In this document: piece by piece, positions 1 to 7,922 of the stretch | How the letters are laid out: each line of letters begins with the position of its first letter | Numbering within the stretch: position 1 is the stretch's first letter | NCBI GenBank assembly: GCA_963708425.1 | Contig: OY970206.1 | Location: 186,001-250,000 of the forward strand | Reading direction: 5' to 3' | Length of the DNA stretch: 64,000 bases | From: JACMNW01 sp963708425 | GTDB lineage: Bacteria; Pseudomonadota; Alphaproteobacteria; Rhodobacterales; Rhodobacteraceae | Position numbers and translations under genes: made by a program | The notes under the pieces: model-generated | Databases searched by the model: none | The model's input: only the letters and a program-made list of their open reading frames with translations | What the model was told of the DNA's origin: nothing

Positions 1-226
1 GCAGTGTTTCAGGAGCATCGGAAGAAAGGCAGGTCGCGCGCGCGCCGTTCGTTTGTGTGGCAAGAGCGTCGAGGCATCTTCCGCGCCCTGCCTCTACAGC
101 AGTCACTGGTGATGCGTGCCAGACGTCGGGGTCAGAGGGGGCCAAGCGGATGTAGACCAGCACGCCAAGGGCGGCGATGATGCCAAAGGCGGTGATCAGC
201 GACATGTTTCGAACGACTTTCTTCAC
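1..226 (-). CDS. DUF1499-family protein, 3' end outside window
   Basis: A minus-strand frame stays open from here to the window edge, so only the N-terminal part is present. It begins with a hydrophobic segment (SLITAFGIIAALGVLVYIRL) followed by APSDPDVWHASP. A membrane anchor followed by 'RLAPSDPxxWH' is what I recall from Rhodobacterales DUF1499 proteins. Two starts are possible: GTG at 226, 5 bp after the agmatinase stop, or ATG at 205. Neither has a strong Shine-Dalgarno sequence. The tight spacing says it is co-transcribed with the agmatinase-type gene. The family has no established biochemical role. The identification rests on the N-terminal motif only, because the conserved domain lies mostly outside the window. 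Confidence 0.6.
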   Translation of the reverse strand, partial: MKKVVRNMSLITAFGIIAALGVLVYIRLAPSDPDVWHASPVTAVEAGRGRCLDALATQTNGARATCLSSDAPETL

Positions 227-231
227 GCGCG

Positions 232-1188
232 TTAGCGTGTCCAGTGGTAGAGGCAAATGAGTTCATAAGCCACATGCGCACCTGCGATGGCGGTGGCGCC
301 GGTGGTGTCATAGGGGGGTGACACCTCGACCACATCGCCGCCGACCATGTTGATGCCGGCCAGATCGCGCAGCATGGCGGCGGCTTGCCAGGAATGCAGG
401 CCACCCCAGACCGGGGTTCCGGTGCCCGGCGCATAGGCCGGGTCCAGTGCGTCAATGTCGAAGGTGACATAGGTGGGGCCGTTGCTAACGATGGCTTTGG
501 CTTTGGCGACGGCGGCGGCGGTGCCTTTTTCGTGCACTTCGCGGGCGTCGATATGGGTGACGCCAAGGTAATCATCGGTGGTGGTGCGGATGCCGATCTG
601 CACTGATCGTTTGGGGTCGATGAGGCCGGTTTTGACAGCCTTGTAGAAAAATGTTCCGTGGTCGATGCGGCTAAGGTCATCATCAGGCCAGAGGTCGGAA
701 TGGGCGTCGAAATGGATGACGCCGAGGGGGCCGAATTTCTCGACATAGGCTTTGAGGATCGGGAAGGTGATGTAGTGATCGCCGCCAAGGGTGATGGTGC
801 CGGGGCCTGCGGCAAGGATGGTACGGATGTGGTTGGTCAGGGCATCGGGGAAATCGGCGACTTTGGCGTAATCGAAGGCAAGGTCGCCGTAATCCACGAT
901 GGCCATGTCTTCGAGCGGGTTGGTAGGCCAGCCGTAGGGCGGATCGTAGGGTTGCAGCGCGGATGCCTCGCGGATCGCACGGGGGCCAAAGCGGGTACCG
1001 GTGCGGTGGGTGACGGCTTGGTCGAACGGAACGCCAGTGATGGCGAGATCAACGCCGGTCAGGTCTTTGGTGTAGGTGCGGCGCAGGAAACTGGTGGCGC
1101 CACCGAAGGCGTTCTCAAACGCGTAGCCGCGCAGGCCTTTGCGGGTGAATGCAGTATCAACGGCCGACTTTGCATCTTCTAATGCCAT
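232..1188 (-). CDS. speB: agmatinase / arginase-family ureohydrolase
   Basis: This 318-residue protein is a binuclear manganese ureohydrolase. It carries the three metal-binding motifs of the family in order: GGDH at about 135-138, DAHSD at 161-165 and DIDALDP at 244-250. Agmatinases hydrolyse agmatine to putrescine and urea. Close relatives use guanidinobutyrate or other guanidino compounds, and the motifs cannot separate these. The start ATG at 1188 is preceded by GGAG, and the N-terminus (MALEDAKSAVDTAF) fits the family. Longer upstream readings lack family similarity. It leads a two-gene unit with the truncated DUF1499 gene. No polyamine gene is adjacent, so the substrate is inferred from family alone. 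Confidence 0.85.
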   Translation of the reverse strand: MALEDAKSAVDTAFTRKGLRGYAFENAFGGATSFLRRTYTKDLTGVDLAITGVPFDQAVTHRTGTRFGPRAIREASALQPYDPPYGWPTNPLEDMAIVDYGDLAFDYAKVADFPDALTNHIRTILAAGPGTITLGGDHYITFPILKAYVEKFGPLGVIHFDAHSDLWPDDDLSRIDHGTFFYKAVKTGLIDPKRSVQIGIRTTTDDYLGVTHIDAREVHEKGTAAAVAKAKAIVSNGPTYVTFDIDALDPAYAPGTGTPVWGGLHSWQAAAMLRDLAGINMVGGDVVEVSPPYDTTGATAIAGAHVAYELICLYHWTR

Positions 1189-1310
1189 GGGAGGGCTCTC
1201 CGGGGGTTGCAGATTTGCGTCGTTCTGGTGCCGGAGACGCGGTGGGATCCGTATGAGGGCCAAGAAAGCGCCCTGCCCCGGGATTGTCAAGTTAACGCGA
1301 AGGGGTTGCG

Positions 1311-1715
1311 TCAGAACAGCGACTGTTTGGCTTTGCTGATGGTGAAGCCGTGGCCGGCGGGGTTGGTGCAGGTCATGCCGGTTTTTTCGGATGTGCAACT
1401 GAGGCTTCCGAGAGAGAGGGTTTCGCCGTAGCTGAGTGTGATGGCGTTTGGGTCGATGACGGTGTCGCCGACGCAGGCGAGTTGGCCTTTGTGGTCTGAG
1501 CGGCTGATGCTGAAGGCGCGGCCCCAGTCAAGGTCGCAACCGGGGGGTGGCGTGGTGAAGCTGGGCGTTAGCTCGATCAAGTCGCAGCGGGCGGCGGCGT
1601 AGTCGCCATTGGCGATCAGGCAGTTGATGTTGCCAGTGGGGGAACGGAAGAACAGCAGGTCGTCGGCGCAGGCAGGGGTGGTTGCCAAGGCGATTAGGGC
1701 GGCAAAAGTTTTCAT
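1311..1715 (-). CDS. secreted DUF6636-like protein
   Basis: This 134-residue protein starts with a clear signal peptide (MKTFAALIALATTPACA, cleavage before DD). The mature part holds six cysteines, a hint of disulfide bonds in the periplasm. The sequence FFRSPTGNINC just after the signal and the repeated short Cys-containing strands resemble the family I know as DUF6636. The start at 1715 is chosen because the signal peptide begins there. The 24 residues readable upstream are charged and proline-rich and look non-coding. No function is known. The gene appears monocistronic, with the agmatinase-type gene starting about 120 bp downstream on the same strand. Confidence 0.65.
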   Translation of the reverse strand: MKTFAALIALATTPACADDLLFFRSPTGNINCLIANGDYAAARCDLIELTPSFTTPPPGCDLDWGRAFSISRSDHKGQLACVGDTVIDPNAITLSYGETLSLGSLSCTSEKTGMTCTNPAGHGFTISKAKQSLF

Positions 1716-1814
1716 TGCGGGTGCCCGTGTTGAGGGGGGACGGTAGCGGTTGGAACTGGCGCGTGGTAAAGCTTGGTCTAACGGCAAAATTGGGCTGGAG
1801 CCAGCTATTTGGGG

Positions 1815-2201
1815 ATGCCAGTGATGATGGTTTGGCGGGCGGCCATCGTTTATTTCGCAATTGTGTTTGCGGCGGCGTTTGGGCTTGGCGTGGTGCGGGT
1901 GATGTTGGTCGCTCCGCAGGTCGGGGCGCTGGCCGCAGTGGCGCTGGAAGTGCCGATTGTGCTGGCGCTGTCGTGGCTGGTGGCGGGGCGGATATTGAGA
2001 CGTTGGCCGATGCCGCTGGTGCAGAGACTTGCCATGGGGGCTTTGGCATTCGGGATTTTGATGCTGGCAGAGGCCATGCTTTCAGGGCTGCTGTTTGGGC
2101 AGACGGTGCGCGACTTTGTCGACGCGATGGCAACGCTACCGGGGGCGTTGGGGTTGGCCGGGCAGATCGGTTTTGCGGTAATCCCGGCGCTGCGGCGTTA
2201 G
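1815..2201 (+). CDS. small integral membrane protein, unknown function
   Basis: This protein of about 128 residues is almost entirely hydrophobic, with about four predicted membrane helices: VWRAAIVYFAIVFAAAFGLG, the VALEVPIVLALSWLVAG stretch, LVQRLAMGALAFGILMLAEAM, and the C-terminal LPGALGLAGQIGFAVIPAL. I recognise it only as a conserved-looking Rhodobacterales membrane protein. The start is uncertain. GGAG at 1797-1800 is best spaced for a TTG at 1809, while ATGs follow at 1815 and 1824. The stop overlaps the stop of the convergent M20 hydrolase by 4 bp (2198-2201). Confidence 0.6.
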   Translation: MPVMMVWRAAIVYFAIVFAAAFGLGVVRVMLVAPQVGALAAVALEVPIVLALSWLVAGRILRRWPMPLVQRLAMGALAFGILMLAEAMLSGLLFGQTVRDFVDAMATLPGALGLAGQIGFAVIPALRR

Positions 2202-3361
2202 GTCAGAGGTTGCGCCGTTTCGACCAGCTTTGCGAAGAAGCTGGCCCCTATCGGGGCGGCTTCGTCGTTGAAATCGAAAGCGGGGTGGTGCAGGCCAGCG
2301 CCAGGGCCAGTGCCGAGGAACAGGTAGGCACCGGGGCGGGATTCGAGCATGTAGGAGAAATCTTCGGCGCCCATTCCTTTGGGGGAGCGGGCGTCGACGG
2401 CGGCGTCGCCAGAGATGTCACGGGCAACTGCGGCGGCAAATTCGGCTTGGTCGGGGTGGTTGATGGTGGCGGGATAGCCCCAGTCATAGTCAACTTCTGC
2501 TGTGACGCCGTAGGCAGCGGCTTGACCGGCGACGATTTCGTGCACGCGGCGTTTTAGCAGGGCGCGGACGTCGGGATCGAAGCAGCGGATGGTGGCGCAG
2601 AACCATGCGGATTCAGGGATGATGTTGCTGGCGGTGCCTGCGTGAATTTGAGTGACGGAAATCACCGCCTCATCCAGCGCGTGGACGTTGCGGGTGATGA
2701 TGGTCTGGATGGCGGTGACCATGCCGACGACGGCGACGATAGGATCGACGCAGTCTTGTGGCGTGGCCCCGTGGCCGCCTTTGCCGGTGACCGTGATGGT
2801 GGCGGTATCGACCGAGGCCATCAGCGCGCCGGGGTTGGTCTGGAAATGGCCCAGATCGGCGTTCGGCCTGTTGTGGATACCGTAGACGGATGTGATATTA
2901 AAACGGTCCATCATGCCTTCTTTGACCATCACTTCACCGCCGCCGCCGTCTTCTTCGGCGGGTTGAAAGATCAGCGCGACGCGGCCTTTGAAGCGGCGGG
3001 TTTCGGCGAGGTATTTCGCGGCCCCGAGCAGCATGGTGACGTGGCCATCATGGCCGCAGGCGTGCATTTTGCCGGGGTTGAGCGAGGCGTATTCGGCCCC
3101 TGTCGCCTCGGGGATTGGCAGCGCGTCCATGTCGGCACGCAGGCCGATGGTGGGGCCGTCGCCAGCGCCGTTGATGATGGCGACGAGGCCGGATTGGGCG
3201 ATGCCTTGATGAATCTCGTCCACGCCGAATTCAGCCAAGCGGGCGGTGATGAAGGCGGCAGTTTCGTGGCAATCAAAGTTCAGTTCGGGATGCGCGTGCA
3301 GGTGGCGACGCCAGCCCTTCATATCGTCGGCATAGTCGGCGATGCGGTTGAGGACGGGCAT
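2198..3361 (-). CDS. M20 family amidohydrolase (hippurate hydrolase-like)
   Basis: This 387-residue cytoplasmic metallopeptidase belongs to the M20D/amidohydrolase family, which includes hippurate hydrolase, N-acetyl-amino acid deacylase and IAA-amino acid hydrolase. The N-terminus has the usual RRHLHAHPELNF. The metal and catalytic motif MHACGHDGH lies near residue 100, followed by QPAEEDGGGG, and the lid dimerisation segment KGGHGATPQDCVDP is present. The metal ligand region near the C-terminus (MGAEDFSYML) is intact. These features predict hydrolysis of an N-acyl amino acid, but the acyl group cannot be read from sequence. It is a single gene, convergent with the small membrane protein and divergent from mazG. 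Confidence 0.85.
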   Translation of the reverse strand: MPVLNRIADYADDMKGWRRHLHAHPELNFDCHETAAFITARLAEFGVDEIHQGIAQSGLVAIINGAGDGPTIGLRADMDALPIPEATGAEYASLNPGKMHACGHDGHVTMLLGAAKYLAETRRFKGRVALIFQPAEEDGGGGEVMVKEGMMDRFNITSVYGIHNRPNADLGHFQTNPGALMASVDTATITVTGKGGHGATPQDCVDPIVAVVGMVTAIQTIITRNVHALDEAVISVTQIHAGTASNIIPESAWFCATIRCFDPDVRALLKRRVHEIVAGQAAAYGVTAEVDYDWGYPATINHPDQAEFAAAVARDISGDAAVDARSPKGMGAEDFSYMLESRPGAYLFLGTGPGAGLHHPAFDFNDEAAPIGASFFAKLVETAQPLT

Positions 3362-3426
3362 GGTAGACTCCTGATTGCGGGACGCGCTAGACGCTAGGGG
3401 ACGACCTTAAACCGGGAACCGCCGCA

Positions 3427-4257
3427 ATGCCACACCTGCCCGATGCCGATGCGTTGATCCATGATCCGGAAGGCGGGATGCCGCGGCTGTTGGCGATTAT
3501 GGCCCGGTTGCGTGACCCAGTGACGGGGTGCCCGTGGGATATTGCGCAGGATTTCGCATCGATAGCACCCTACACGATTGAAGAGGCGCATGAGGTGGCT
3601 GACGCGATTGCGCGTGGGGCGTGGGATGAATTGGAGGGCGAATTGGGCGATTTGCTGCTGCAGACCGTCTATCACGCGCAGATGGCGGCCGAGGCAGGGT
3701 ATTTCAGTTTCGACAGCGTGGTGCGGGCGATTTCCGACAAGATGGTGGCGCGGCATCCGCATGTGTTTGGCGATGCATCGCGCGACAAGACCGCCGAGCA
3801 GCAAACGGTGGACTGGGAGGCGATCAAGGCTCTGGAACGGGCCGGGCGGGCCGAGGGGCGGGTTTTGGACGGTGTGGCGATGGGGCTGCCGGCGTTGACG
3901 CGGGCGCTAAAGCTACAAAAGCGGGCGGCGCGGGTGGGGTTTGATTGGCCGAGCACGGATGAGGTTTTGGCGAAGATTGTCGAGGAATCGCGAGAGTTGG
4001 TGGAGGCGCAGGATACCTTGAGCACGGAGGAGATTGCCGAGGAGTTTGGTGATCTGATGTTCGTGATGACGAATTTAGGGCGGCACCTGGGGCTTGATCC
4101 CGAGGCGGCTTTGCGCGCCGCAAATGCCAAGTTTACCCGGCGGTTTGCGCGTATTGAGGATTGGCTGGCAGAGCGTGGGGTTAGCCCGGCGCAAAGCGAT
4201 CTGGCCGAAATGGATGGGTTGTGGGATCGGGCCAAGGCCGAGGAGCGGGCGAAGTAG
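3427..4257 (+). CDS. mazG: nucleoside triphosphate pyrophosphohydrolase MazG
   Basis: This 276-residue protein has the two tandem MazG domains of the long MazG family. The first holds IEEAHEVADAI and EGELGDLLL, and the second holds VEESRELVEA and EEFGDLMFV. These acidic EExxE and ExxD motifs bind magnesium and form the catalytic sites. MazG hydrolyses (d)NTPs to monophosphate and pyrophosphate and is thought to clean non-canonical nucleotides and moderate stringent signals. Typical features such as CPWD near the N-terminus (GCPWDIAQ) and the C-terminal RRFARIEDWL are present. Length matches the family. The upstream gene is divergent, so it probably has its own promoter. No toxin-antitoxin mazEF genes are nearby. 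Confidence 0.93.
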   Translation: MPHLPDADALIHDPEGGMPRLLAIMARLRDPVTGCPWDIAQDFASIAPYTIEEAHEVADAIARGAWDELEGELGDLLLQTVYHAQMAAEAGYFSFDSVVRAISDKMVARHPHVFGDASRDKTAEQQTVDWEAIKALERAGRAEGRVLDGVAMGLPALTRALKLQKRAARVGFDWPSTDEVLAKIVEESRELVEAQDTLSTEEIAEEFGDLMFVMTNLGRHLGLDPEAALRAANAKFTRRFARIEDWLAERGVSPAQSDLAEMDGLWDRAKAEERAK

Positions 4258-4316
4258 GGCTTTTGGTTTCCGGTTCTGGCCATTGAAAAATTTATCCCGA
4301 GTGTTTCTGTCGACTA

Positions 4317-4345
4317 TTGACCTGCGTGATCTGGTATTGTTTAAC
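4317..4345 (+). promoter_or_regulatory. candidate sigma70 promoter for the iron-binding protein gene
   Basis: TTGACC (4317-4322) and TTTAAC (4340-4345) are separated by 17 bp and lie 35-60 bp before the start codon at 4380. The Shine-Dalgarno AAAGAGG sits at 4365-4371. I did not find a convincing iron-responsive operator, so regulation is unknown. Confidence 0.4.
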
Positions 4346-4379
4346 AGCGAGGTAATTTCCGACTAAAGAGGTCAACAAA

Positions 4380-5387
4380 ATGAAACTCCGATATTCCTTG
4401 CTTGCGCTGCTGTTTGGCGCGACAGCCCTTCCGGCGCTGGCGGAGGAGGTGAATGTGTATTCGCACCGTCAACCGGAACTGATCCAGCCGCTGCTGGACG
4501 CGTTTACGGCCCAGACTGGCATTGCCGTCAACGTGGCGTTTGTGGACAAAGGCATGGTTGAGCGGCTGGAAGCCGAGGGCGACCGGAGCCCGGCCGATCT
4601 GGTACTGACGGTGGATATTGCACGACTGATGCAGGTCGTTGAGGCGGGGGTTACCCAAGCCGTACAGTCGGACGTGCTGGAAGCGGCTATTCCATCCGAG
4701 TTTCGCGATGCGGGCGATCAGTGGTTCGGACTGACGTCACGGGCGCGGATCATCTATGCGTCGAAAGAGCGTGTTCAGCCCGGCGAAGTGACGACCTATG
4801 AAGACTTGGCAACCGAAAAGTGGAAAGGCCGGATTTGCACGCGGTCCGGCACGCATGATTACAACGTGGCGCTGCTGGGTGCGGTGATTGCGCATGATGG
4901 CTTGGATGCCGCAAAGGCTTGGGCCGAAGGATTGAAGACCAATCTTGCGCGCAAGCCCGATGGCGGCGACCGTGATCAGGTGAAGGCGATTGCGGCTGGT
5001 GAGTGCGATATTGCCATCGGCAACACTTATTACATGGGCGAAATGCTTGCCGATCCGGACCAGAAGGCTGCAGCGGAGGCGGTGAATGTGGTGTTCCCGA
5101 CGTTTGAGGCGGGCGGGTCGCATATGAATATATCGGGTGTGGCAATGACCAAATCTGCACCAAACCGGGATGCGGCGTTGAAGCTGATGGAGTTTCTGGT
5201 GTCGGATGAGGCGCAGAAGATTTACGCCGAGACGAACTACGAGTTTCCGATCAAGCAAGGGGTGCCAGTATCGGCGCTGGTGGCAAGTTGGGGTGCGTTT
5301 ACGCCGGACACCCTGCCATTGGCGGAAGTGGCGGCGCAGCGACCCGCAGCGCTGAAGTTGATGGAAGATGTGAACTTTGACGGGTAA
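4380..5387 (+). CDS. periplasmic Fe(III)-type ABC transporter binding protein
   Basis: This 335-residue protein has a signal peptide (MKLRYSLLALLFGATALPALAEE) and the ferric-binding protein fold (FbpA/FutA type). The sequence VNVYSHRQPELIQPLLDAF at the start of the mature protein and NTYYMGEML near residue 216 are characteristic. The paired tyrosines in the latter coordinate ferric iron in the family. It should bind iron in the periplasm and deliver it to an inner-membrane permease. No permease or ATPase gene follows; the next gene is a nucleoside hydrolase behind a terminator. So this is an orphan binding protein whose partner must be encoded elsewhere. AAAGAGG at good spacing supports the start. 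Confidence 0.85.
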   Translation: MKLRYSLLALLFGATALPALAEEVNVYSHRQPELIQPLLDAFTAQTGIAVNVAFVDKGMVERLEAEGDRSPADLVLTVDIARLMQVVEAGVTQAVQSDVLEAAIPSEFRDAGDQWFGLTSRARIIYASKERVQPGEVTTYEDLATEKWKGRICTRSGTHDYNVALLGAVIAHDGLDAAKAWAEGLKTNLARKPDGGDRDQVKAIAAGECDIAIGNTYYMGEMLADPDQKAAAEAVNVVFPTFEAGGSHMNISGVAMTKSAPNRDAALKLMEFLVSDEAQKIYAETNYEFPIKQGVPVSALVASWGAFTPDTLPLAEVAAQRPAALKLMEDVNFDG

Positions 5388-5414
5388 CGAACTGTTTTAG
5401 ATTTGTAATGCAGG

Positions 5415-5441
5415 AATGGCAGCCCAGCGGCTGCCATTTTT
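5415..5441 (+). terminator. intrinsic terminator after the iron-binding protein gene
   Basis: A perfect 10-bp stem (AATGGCAGCC/GGCTGCCATT) with a CAGC loop runs into a T-tract. It lies 28 bp after the stop at 5387, so it should separate this gene from the nucleoside hydrolase. Confidence 0.85.
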
Positions 5442-5517
5442 GTTGGTCAGTGGCTTATCTTGCATGGACAAGGCCGCAGTGTTGGGTTTTCCTGACGCAA
5501 AGATGGGGGAGAACCAG

Positions 5518-6462
5518 ATGCCGGCGCCGCGCAAGATTATCATCGACACCGATCCTGGGCAGGATGATGCGGTGGCGCTTTTATTGGCGCTGGCCAGCCC
5601 GGAGGATGTTGACGTGCTGGGGATTACCGCCGTTGCGGGTAATGTGCCATTGGCGTTGACCGAGAAAAATGCACGCATTATCTGCGAGTTGGCGGGCAAG
5701 ACTGATGTGAAGGTGTACGCAGGTTGCGACGCGCCGATGAAGCGCAAGTTGGTAACGGCGGAATATGTGCATGGCAAGACCGGGCTGGATGGGCCTGTGC
5801 TGGCCGATCCAGTAATGCCGTTGCAGCCGCAACATGCGGTGGATTTCATTATCGAGACACTGCGGCGCGAGGCGGCGGGATCGGTGACACTTTGCCCGCT
5901 GGGGCCACTGACCAACATTGCTGTGGCGTTTCAGAAGGCGCCGGACATTGTTGGGCGGGTGGGGCAGATTGTGCTGATGGGAGGTGCATATTTTGAGGTG
6001 GGCAACGTGACGCCCGCGGCAGAGTTCAACATTTACGTCGACCCGGAAGCCGCTGATATTGTGTTTAAATCTGGTGTCAGTCTGGTGGTGATGCCGCTGG
6101 ATGTGACGCACAAGGCGCTGACAAACCGGGCGCGGGTTGAGGCGTTTCGGGCGTTGGGGACAGAACCGGGGCGGATGGTTGCCGAATGGACGGATTTCTT
6201 CGAGCGGTTTGACATGCAGAAATACGGGTCAGAAGGCGCGCCGCTGCATGACCCCTGCGTGATTGCCTATCTGATTGATCCGGGGCTGTTTACGGGCCGG
6301 CATATCAATGTGGAAATTGAAACCAGCAGCGAGTTGACGATGGGCATGACAGTGGCCGATTGGTGGGGGGTGACGGACCGGGCGGCGAATGCGCTGTTTA
6401 TCGGTGACATCGATGCGGATGGGTTTTATGCGCTGTTAACGCAGCGGATTGGACGGCTTTAG
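5518..6462 (+). CDS. nucleoside hydrolase (inosine-uridine preferring family)
   Basis: This 314-residue enzyme carries the calcium-binding signature IDTDPGQDDA at about residues 8-17, which defines nucleoside hydrolases. Further family motifs are CPLGPLTNIA, LMGGAYFEVGNVTPAAEFN and the late HDPCVIAYL. It should hydrolyse the N-glycosidic bond of ribonucleosides to free base and ribose for salvage or catabolism. The exact base preference is not readable. The start at 5518 is chosen because GGGGAGAA lies just upstream and the signature follows closely. Upstream readings run into the terminator hairpin at 5415-5441. No ribokinase or nucleoside transporter is adjacent. Confidence 0.9.
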   Translation: MPAPRKIIIDTDPGQDDAVALLLALASPEDVDVLGITAVAGNVPLALTEKNARIICELAGKTDVKVYAGCDAPMKRKLVTAEYVHGKTGLDGPVLADPVMPLQPQHAVDFIIETLRREAAGSVTLCPLGPLTNIAVAFQKAPDIVGRVGQIVLMGGAYFEVGNVTPAAEFNIYVDPEAADIVFKSGVSLVVMPLDVTHKALTNRARVEAFRALGTEPGRMVAEWTDFFERFDMQKYGSEGAPLHDPCVIAYLIDPGLFTGRHINVEIETSSELTMGMTVADWWGVTDRAANALFIGDIDADGFYALLTQRIGRL

Positions 6463-6488
6463 GGGGTTTGGGGCTGTTTGGGCACCGC

Positions 6489-7181
6489 CTAGCCGAGCGC
6501 ATAACCTGCACCGCGCACGGTGCGCAGCGGGTCGTCGCCACCGTGGGCGCAGAGGGCTTTGCGCAGGCGGCCGATGTGCACGTCAACGGTGCGGGTATCG
6601 ACGTAGATGTCACGGCCCCACACGCGGTCTAGCAGTTGTTCCCTGCTCCACACCCTGCCCGGCTTTTCCATGAAGGTGGTCAGCAAGCGAAATTCGGTCG
6701 GGCCGAGTTTCAGCACGTTTTCGGCGCGGTGGACGCGGTGGCTTTCGGGATCGAGGCGGATATCGCTGTATTCCAGCAACTGGCCAACGGTTGCGGGGCG
6801 GGTGCGGCGCAGTTGAGTGCGCACACGGGCCATAAGCTCGACGAGGGAATAGGGTTTGATCACGTAGTCATCGGCCCCGGTTTCCAGGCCCCGCACCCGG
6901 TCAACTTCTTCAGAACGGGCGGACAGCATGATGATGGGAATGGCGCGTGTTTCGACTTTGGATTTTAGGCGACGGCAAACCTCTATGCCCGAGACGTTGG
7001 GCAGCATCCAGTCAAGGACGATGATGTCGGGAGATATTTCATTGACCAGCAACATCGCCTCTTCGCCATTTTCGGCGAGGGTGACGTCGAAGCCTTCGGC
7101 TTCAAAGTTGTAAGATAGAACCTCGCGCTGTGCTGGCTCGTCTTCCACCACAAGGATGGATGGTTGTGCAGTGCCCGCCAT
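6489..7181 (-). CDS. phoB: phosphate regulon response regulator PhoB
   Basis: This 230-residue response regulator has an N-terminal receiver (phospho-acceptor Asp57 in IIVLDWMLP, conserved Lys109 in YVIKPYS) and a C-terminal OmpR-type winged helix ending RTVRGAGYAL. The residues DTRTVDVHIGRLRKAL form the recognition helix region. PhoB-P binds Pho boxes to switch on phosphate-scavenging genes. It is the last gene of the pst operon, 11 bp after phoU. It is therefore likely amplified by its own activation through the Pho box before pstS. Its cognate kinase PhoR is at the other end of the cluster, upstream of pstS. Confidence 0.95.
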   Translation of the reverse strand: MAGTAQPSILVVEDEPAQREVLSYNFEAEGFDVTLAENGEEAMLLVNEISPDIIVLDWMLPNVSGIEVCRRLKSKVETRAIPIIMLSARSEEVDRVRGLETGADDYVIKPYSLVELMARVRTQLRRTRPATVGQLLEYSDIRLDPESHRVHRAENVLKLGPTEFRLLTTFMEKPGRVWSREQLLDRVWGRDIYVDTRTVDVHIGRLRKALCAHGGDDPLRTVRGAGYALG

Positions 7182-7192
7182 GGATCGGCCCC

Positions 7193-7912
7193 CTAGTTGC
7201 CAGAGGTCAGATGACCGGTTGAGGTGAGATCGCCCTTTTGGCGGTCATCCTCGGGCATCTGGCCCGATACGAGATAAATCACCTGCTCGGCAACGCCGGT
7301 TGCATGATCGCCGACGCGTTCGATGTTCTTAGCGATGAAATGCAGATGCATGCAGGCGGTGATGTTGCGCGGGTCTTCCATCATGTAGGTCAGGAATTGG
7401 CGGAACAGGGCGTTGTACATCTGGTCAACCTCGCGGTCGCGGCTGCGCACATCGGCGGCAAGATCGACGTCGCGGTGGATATAAGCATCAAGGGCATCGC
7501 GCAGTAGCAGTTCAACGGCTTTTGCCATGCGTTTGATGGCACCCGGGGCGCCCTCGATGGCCGTCATTTGCGCCAGCAGGGTCGAGCGTTTGGCAAGGTT
7601 CTTGGCGTAATCGCCGCAGCGTTCCAGCGATGCGGCGATCTTCATCACAGTCAGAGCGGTACGCAGATCGCCGGCGGTGGGTGCGCGCAGGGCAATCAGG
7701 CGGGCGCATTCGGTATTGATCTGCTCTTCGAGTGCGTCAATGGCAGCATCGCCTTTGCGGACGCGTTCGGCCAGTTCTTGGTCGCGGGTTTCCAGCGCCA
7801 GGGCAGCATCCATAATGGCAGCTTCGACGAGGCCGCCCATCTTCATGATCAGGGCTTGAATGGCCTCCAGGTCGCGGTCGAAGGCGGTGGCGATGTGGCG
7901 TTCGGATATCAT
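7193..7912 (-). CDS. phoU: phosphate signalling complex protein PhoU
   Basis: This 239-residue protein has the two PhoU three-helix repeats. The metal-cluster motifs are visible as ASLERCGDYAKN in the first and KNIERVGDHATGVAE in the second. PhoU links the Pst transporter to PhoR: it keeps the kinase inactive when phosphate is plentiful and limits uptake. The start at 7912 (MISERHIATAFDRDLE) begins at the family N-terminus. A readable upstream extension overlaps pstB and is not needed. It lies 10 bp after pstB and 11 bp before phoB, so the three are one transcript. Confidence 0.95.
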   Translation of the reverse strand: MISERHIATAFDRDLEAIQALIMKMGGLVEAAIMDAALALETRDQELAERVRKGDAAIDALEEQINTECARLIALRAPTAGDLRTALTVMKIAASLERCGDYAKNLAKRSTLLAQMTAIEGAPGAIKRMAKAVELLLRDALDAYIHRDVDLAADVRSRDREVDQMYNALFRQFLTYMMEDPRNITACMHLHFIAKNIERVGDHATGVAEQVIYLVSGQMPEDDRQKGDLTSTGHLTSGN

Positions 7913-7922
7913 GATGCCTCTT

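Noticed and set aside
132..815. A long minus-strand frame overlapping the agmatinase-type gene
   Set aside because: Its translation is rich in Pro, Ser and Ala, typical of the shadow of a GC-rich gene, and it has no motif. The agmatinase frame carries all metal motifs.
1682..2557. A 291-codon plus-strand frame across two genes
   Set aside because: Its translation is Gly/Val/Ala-rich and runs across the small membrane protein and the M20 hydrolase. It is a GC-rich shadow frame.
5416..5517. Longer N-terminus of the nucleoside hydrolase starting in the terminator
   Set aside because: It begins inside a perfect terminator hairpin, lacks a Shine-Dalgarno and adds 34 residues with no family match. 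The ATG at 5518 has GGGGAGAA upstream.
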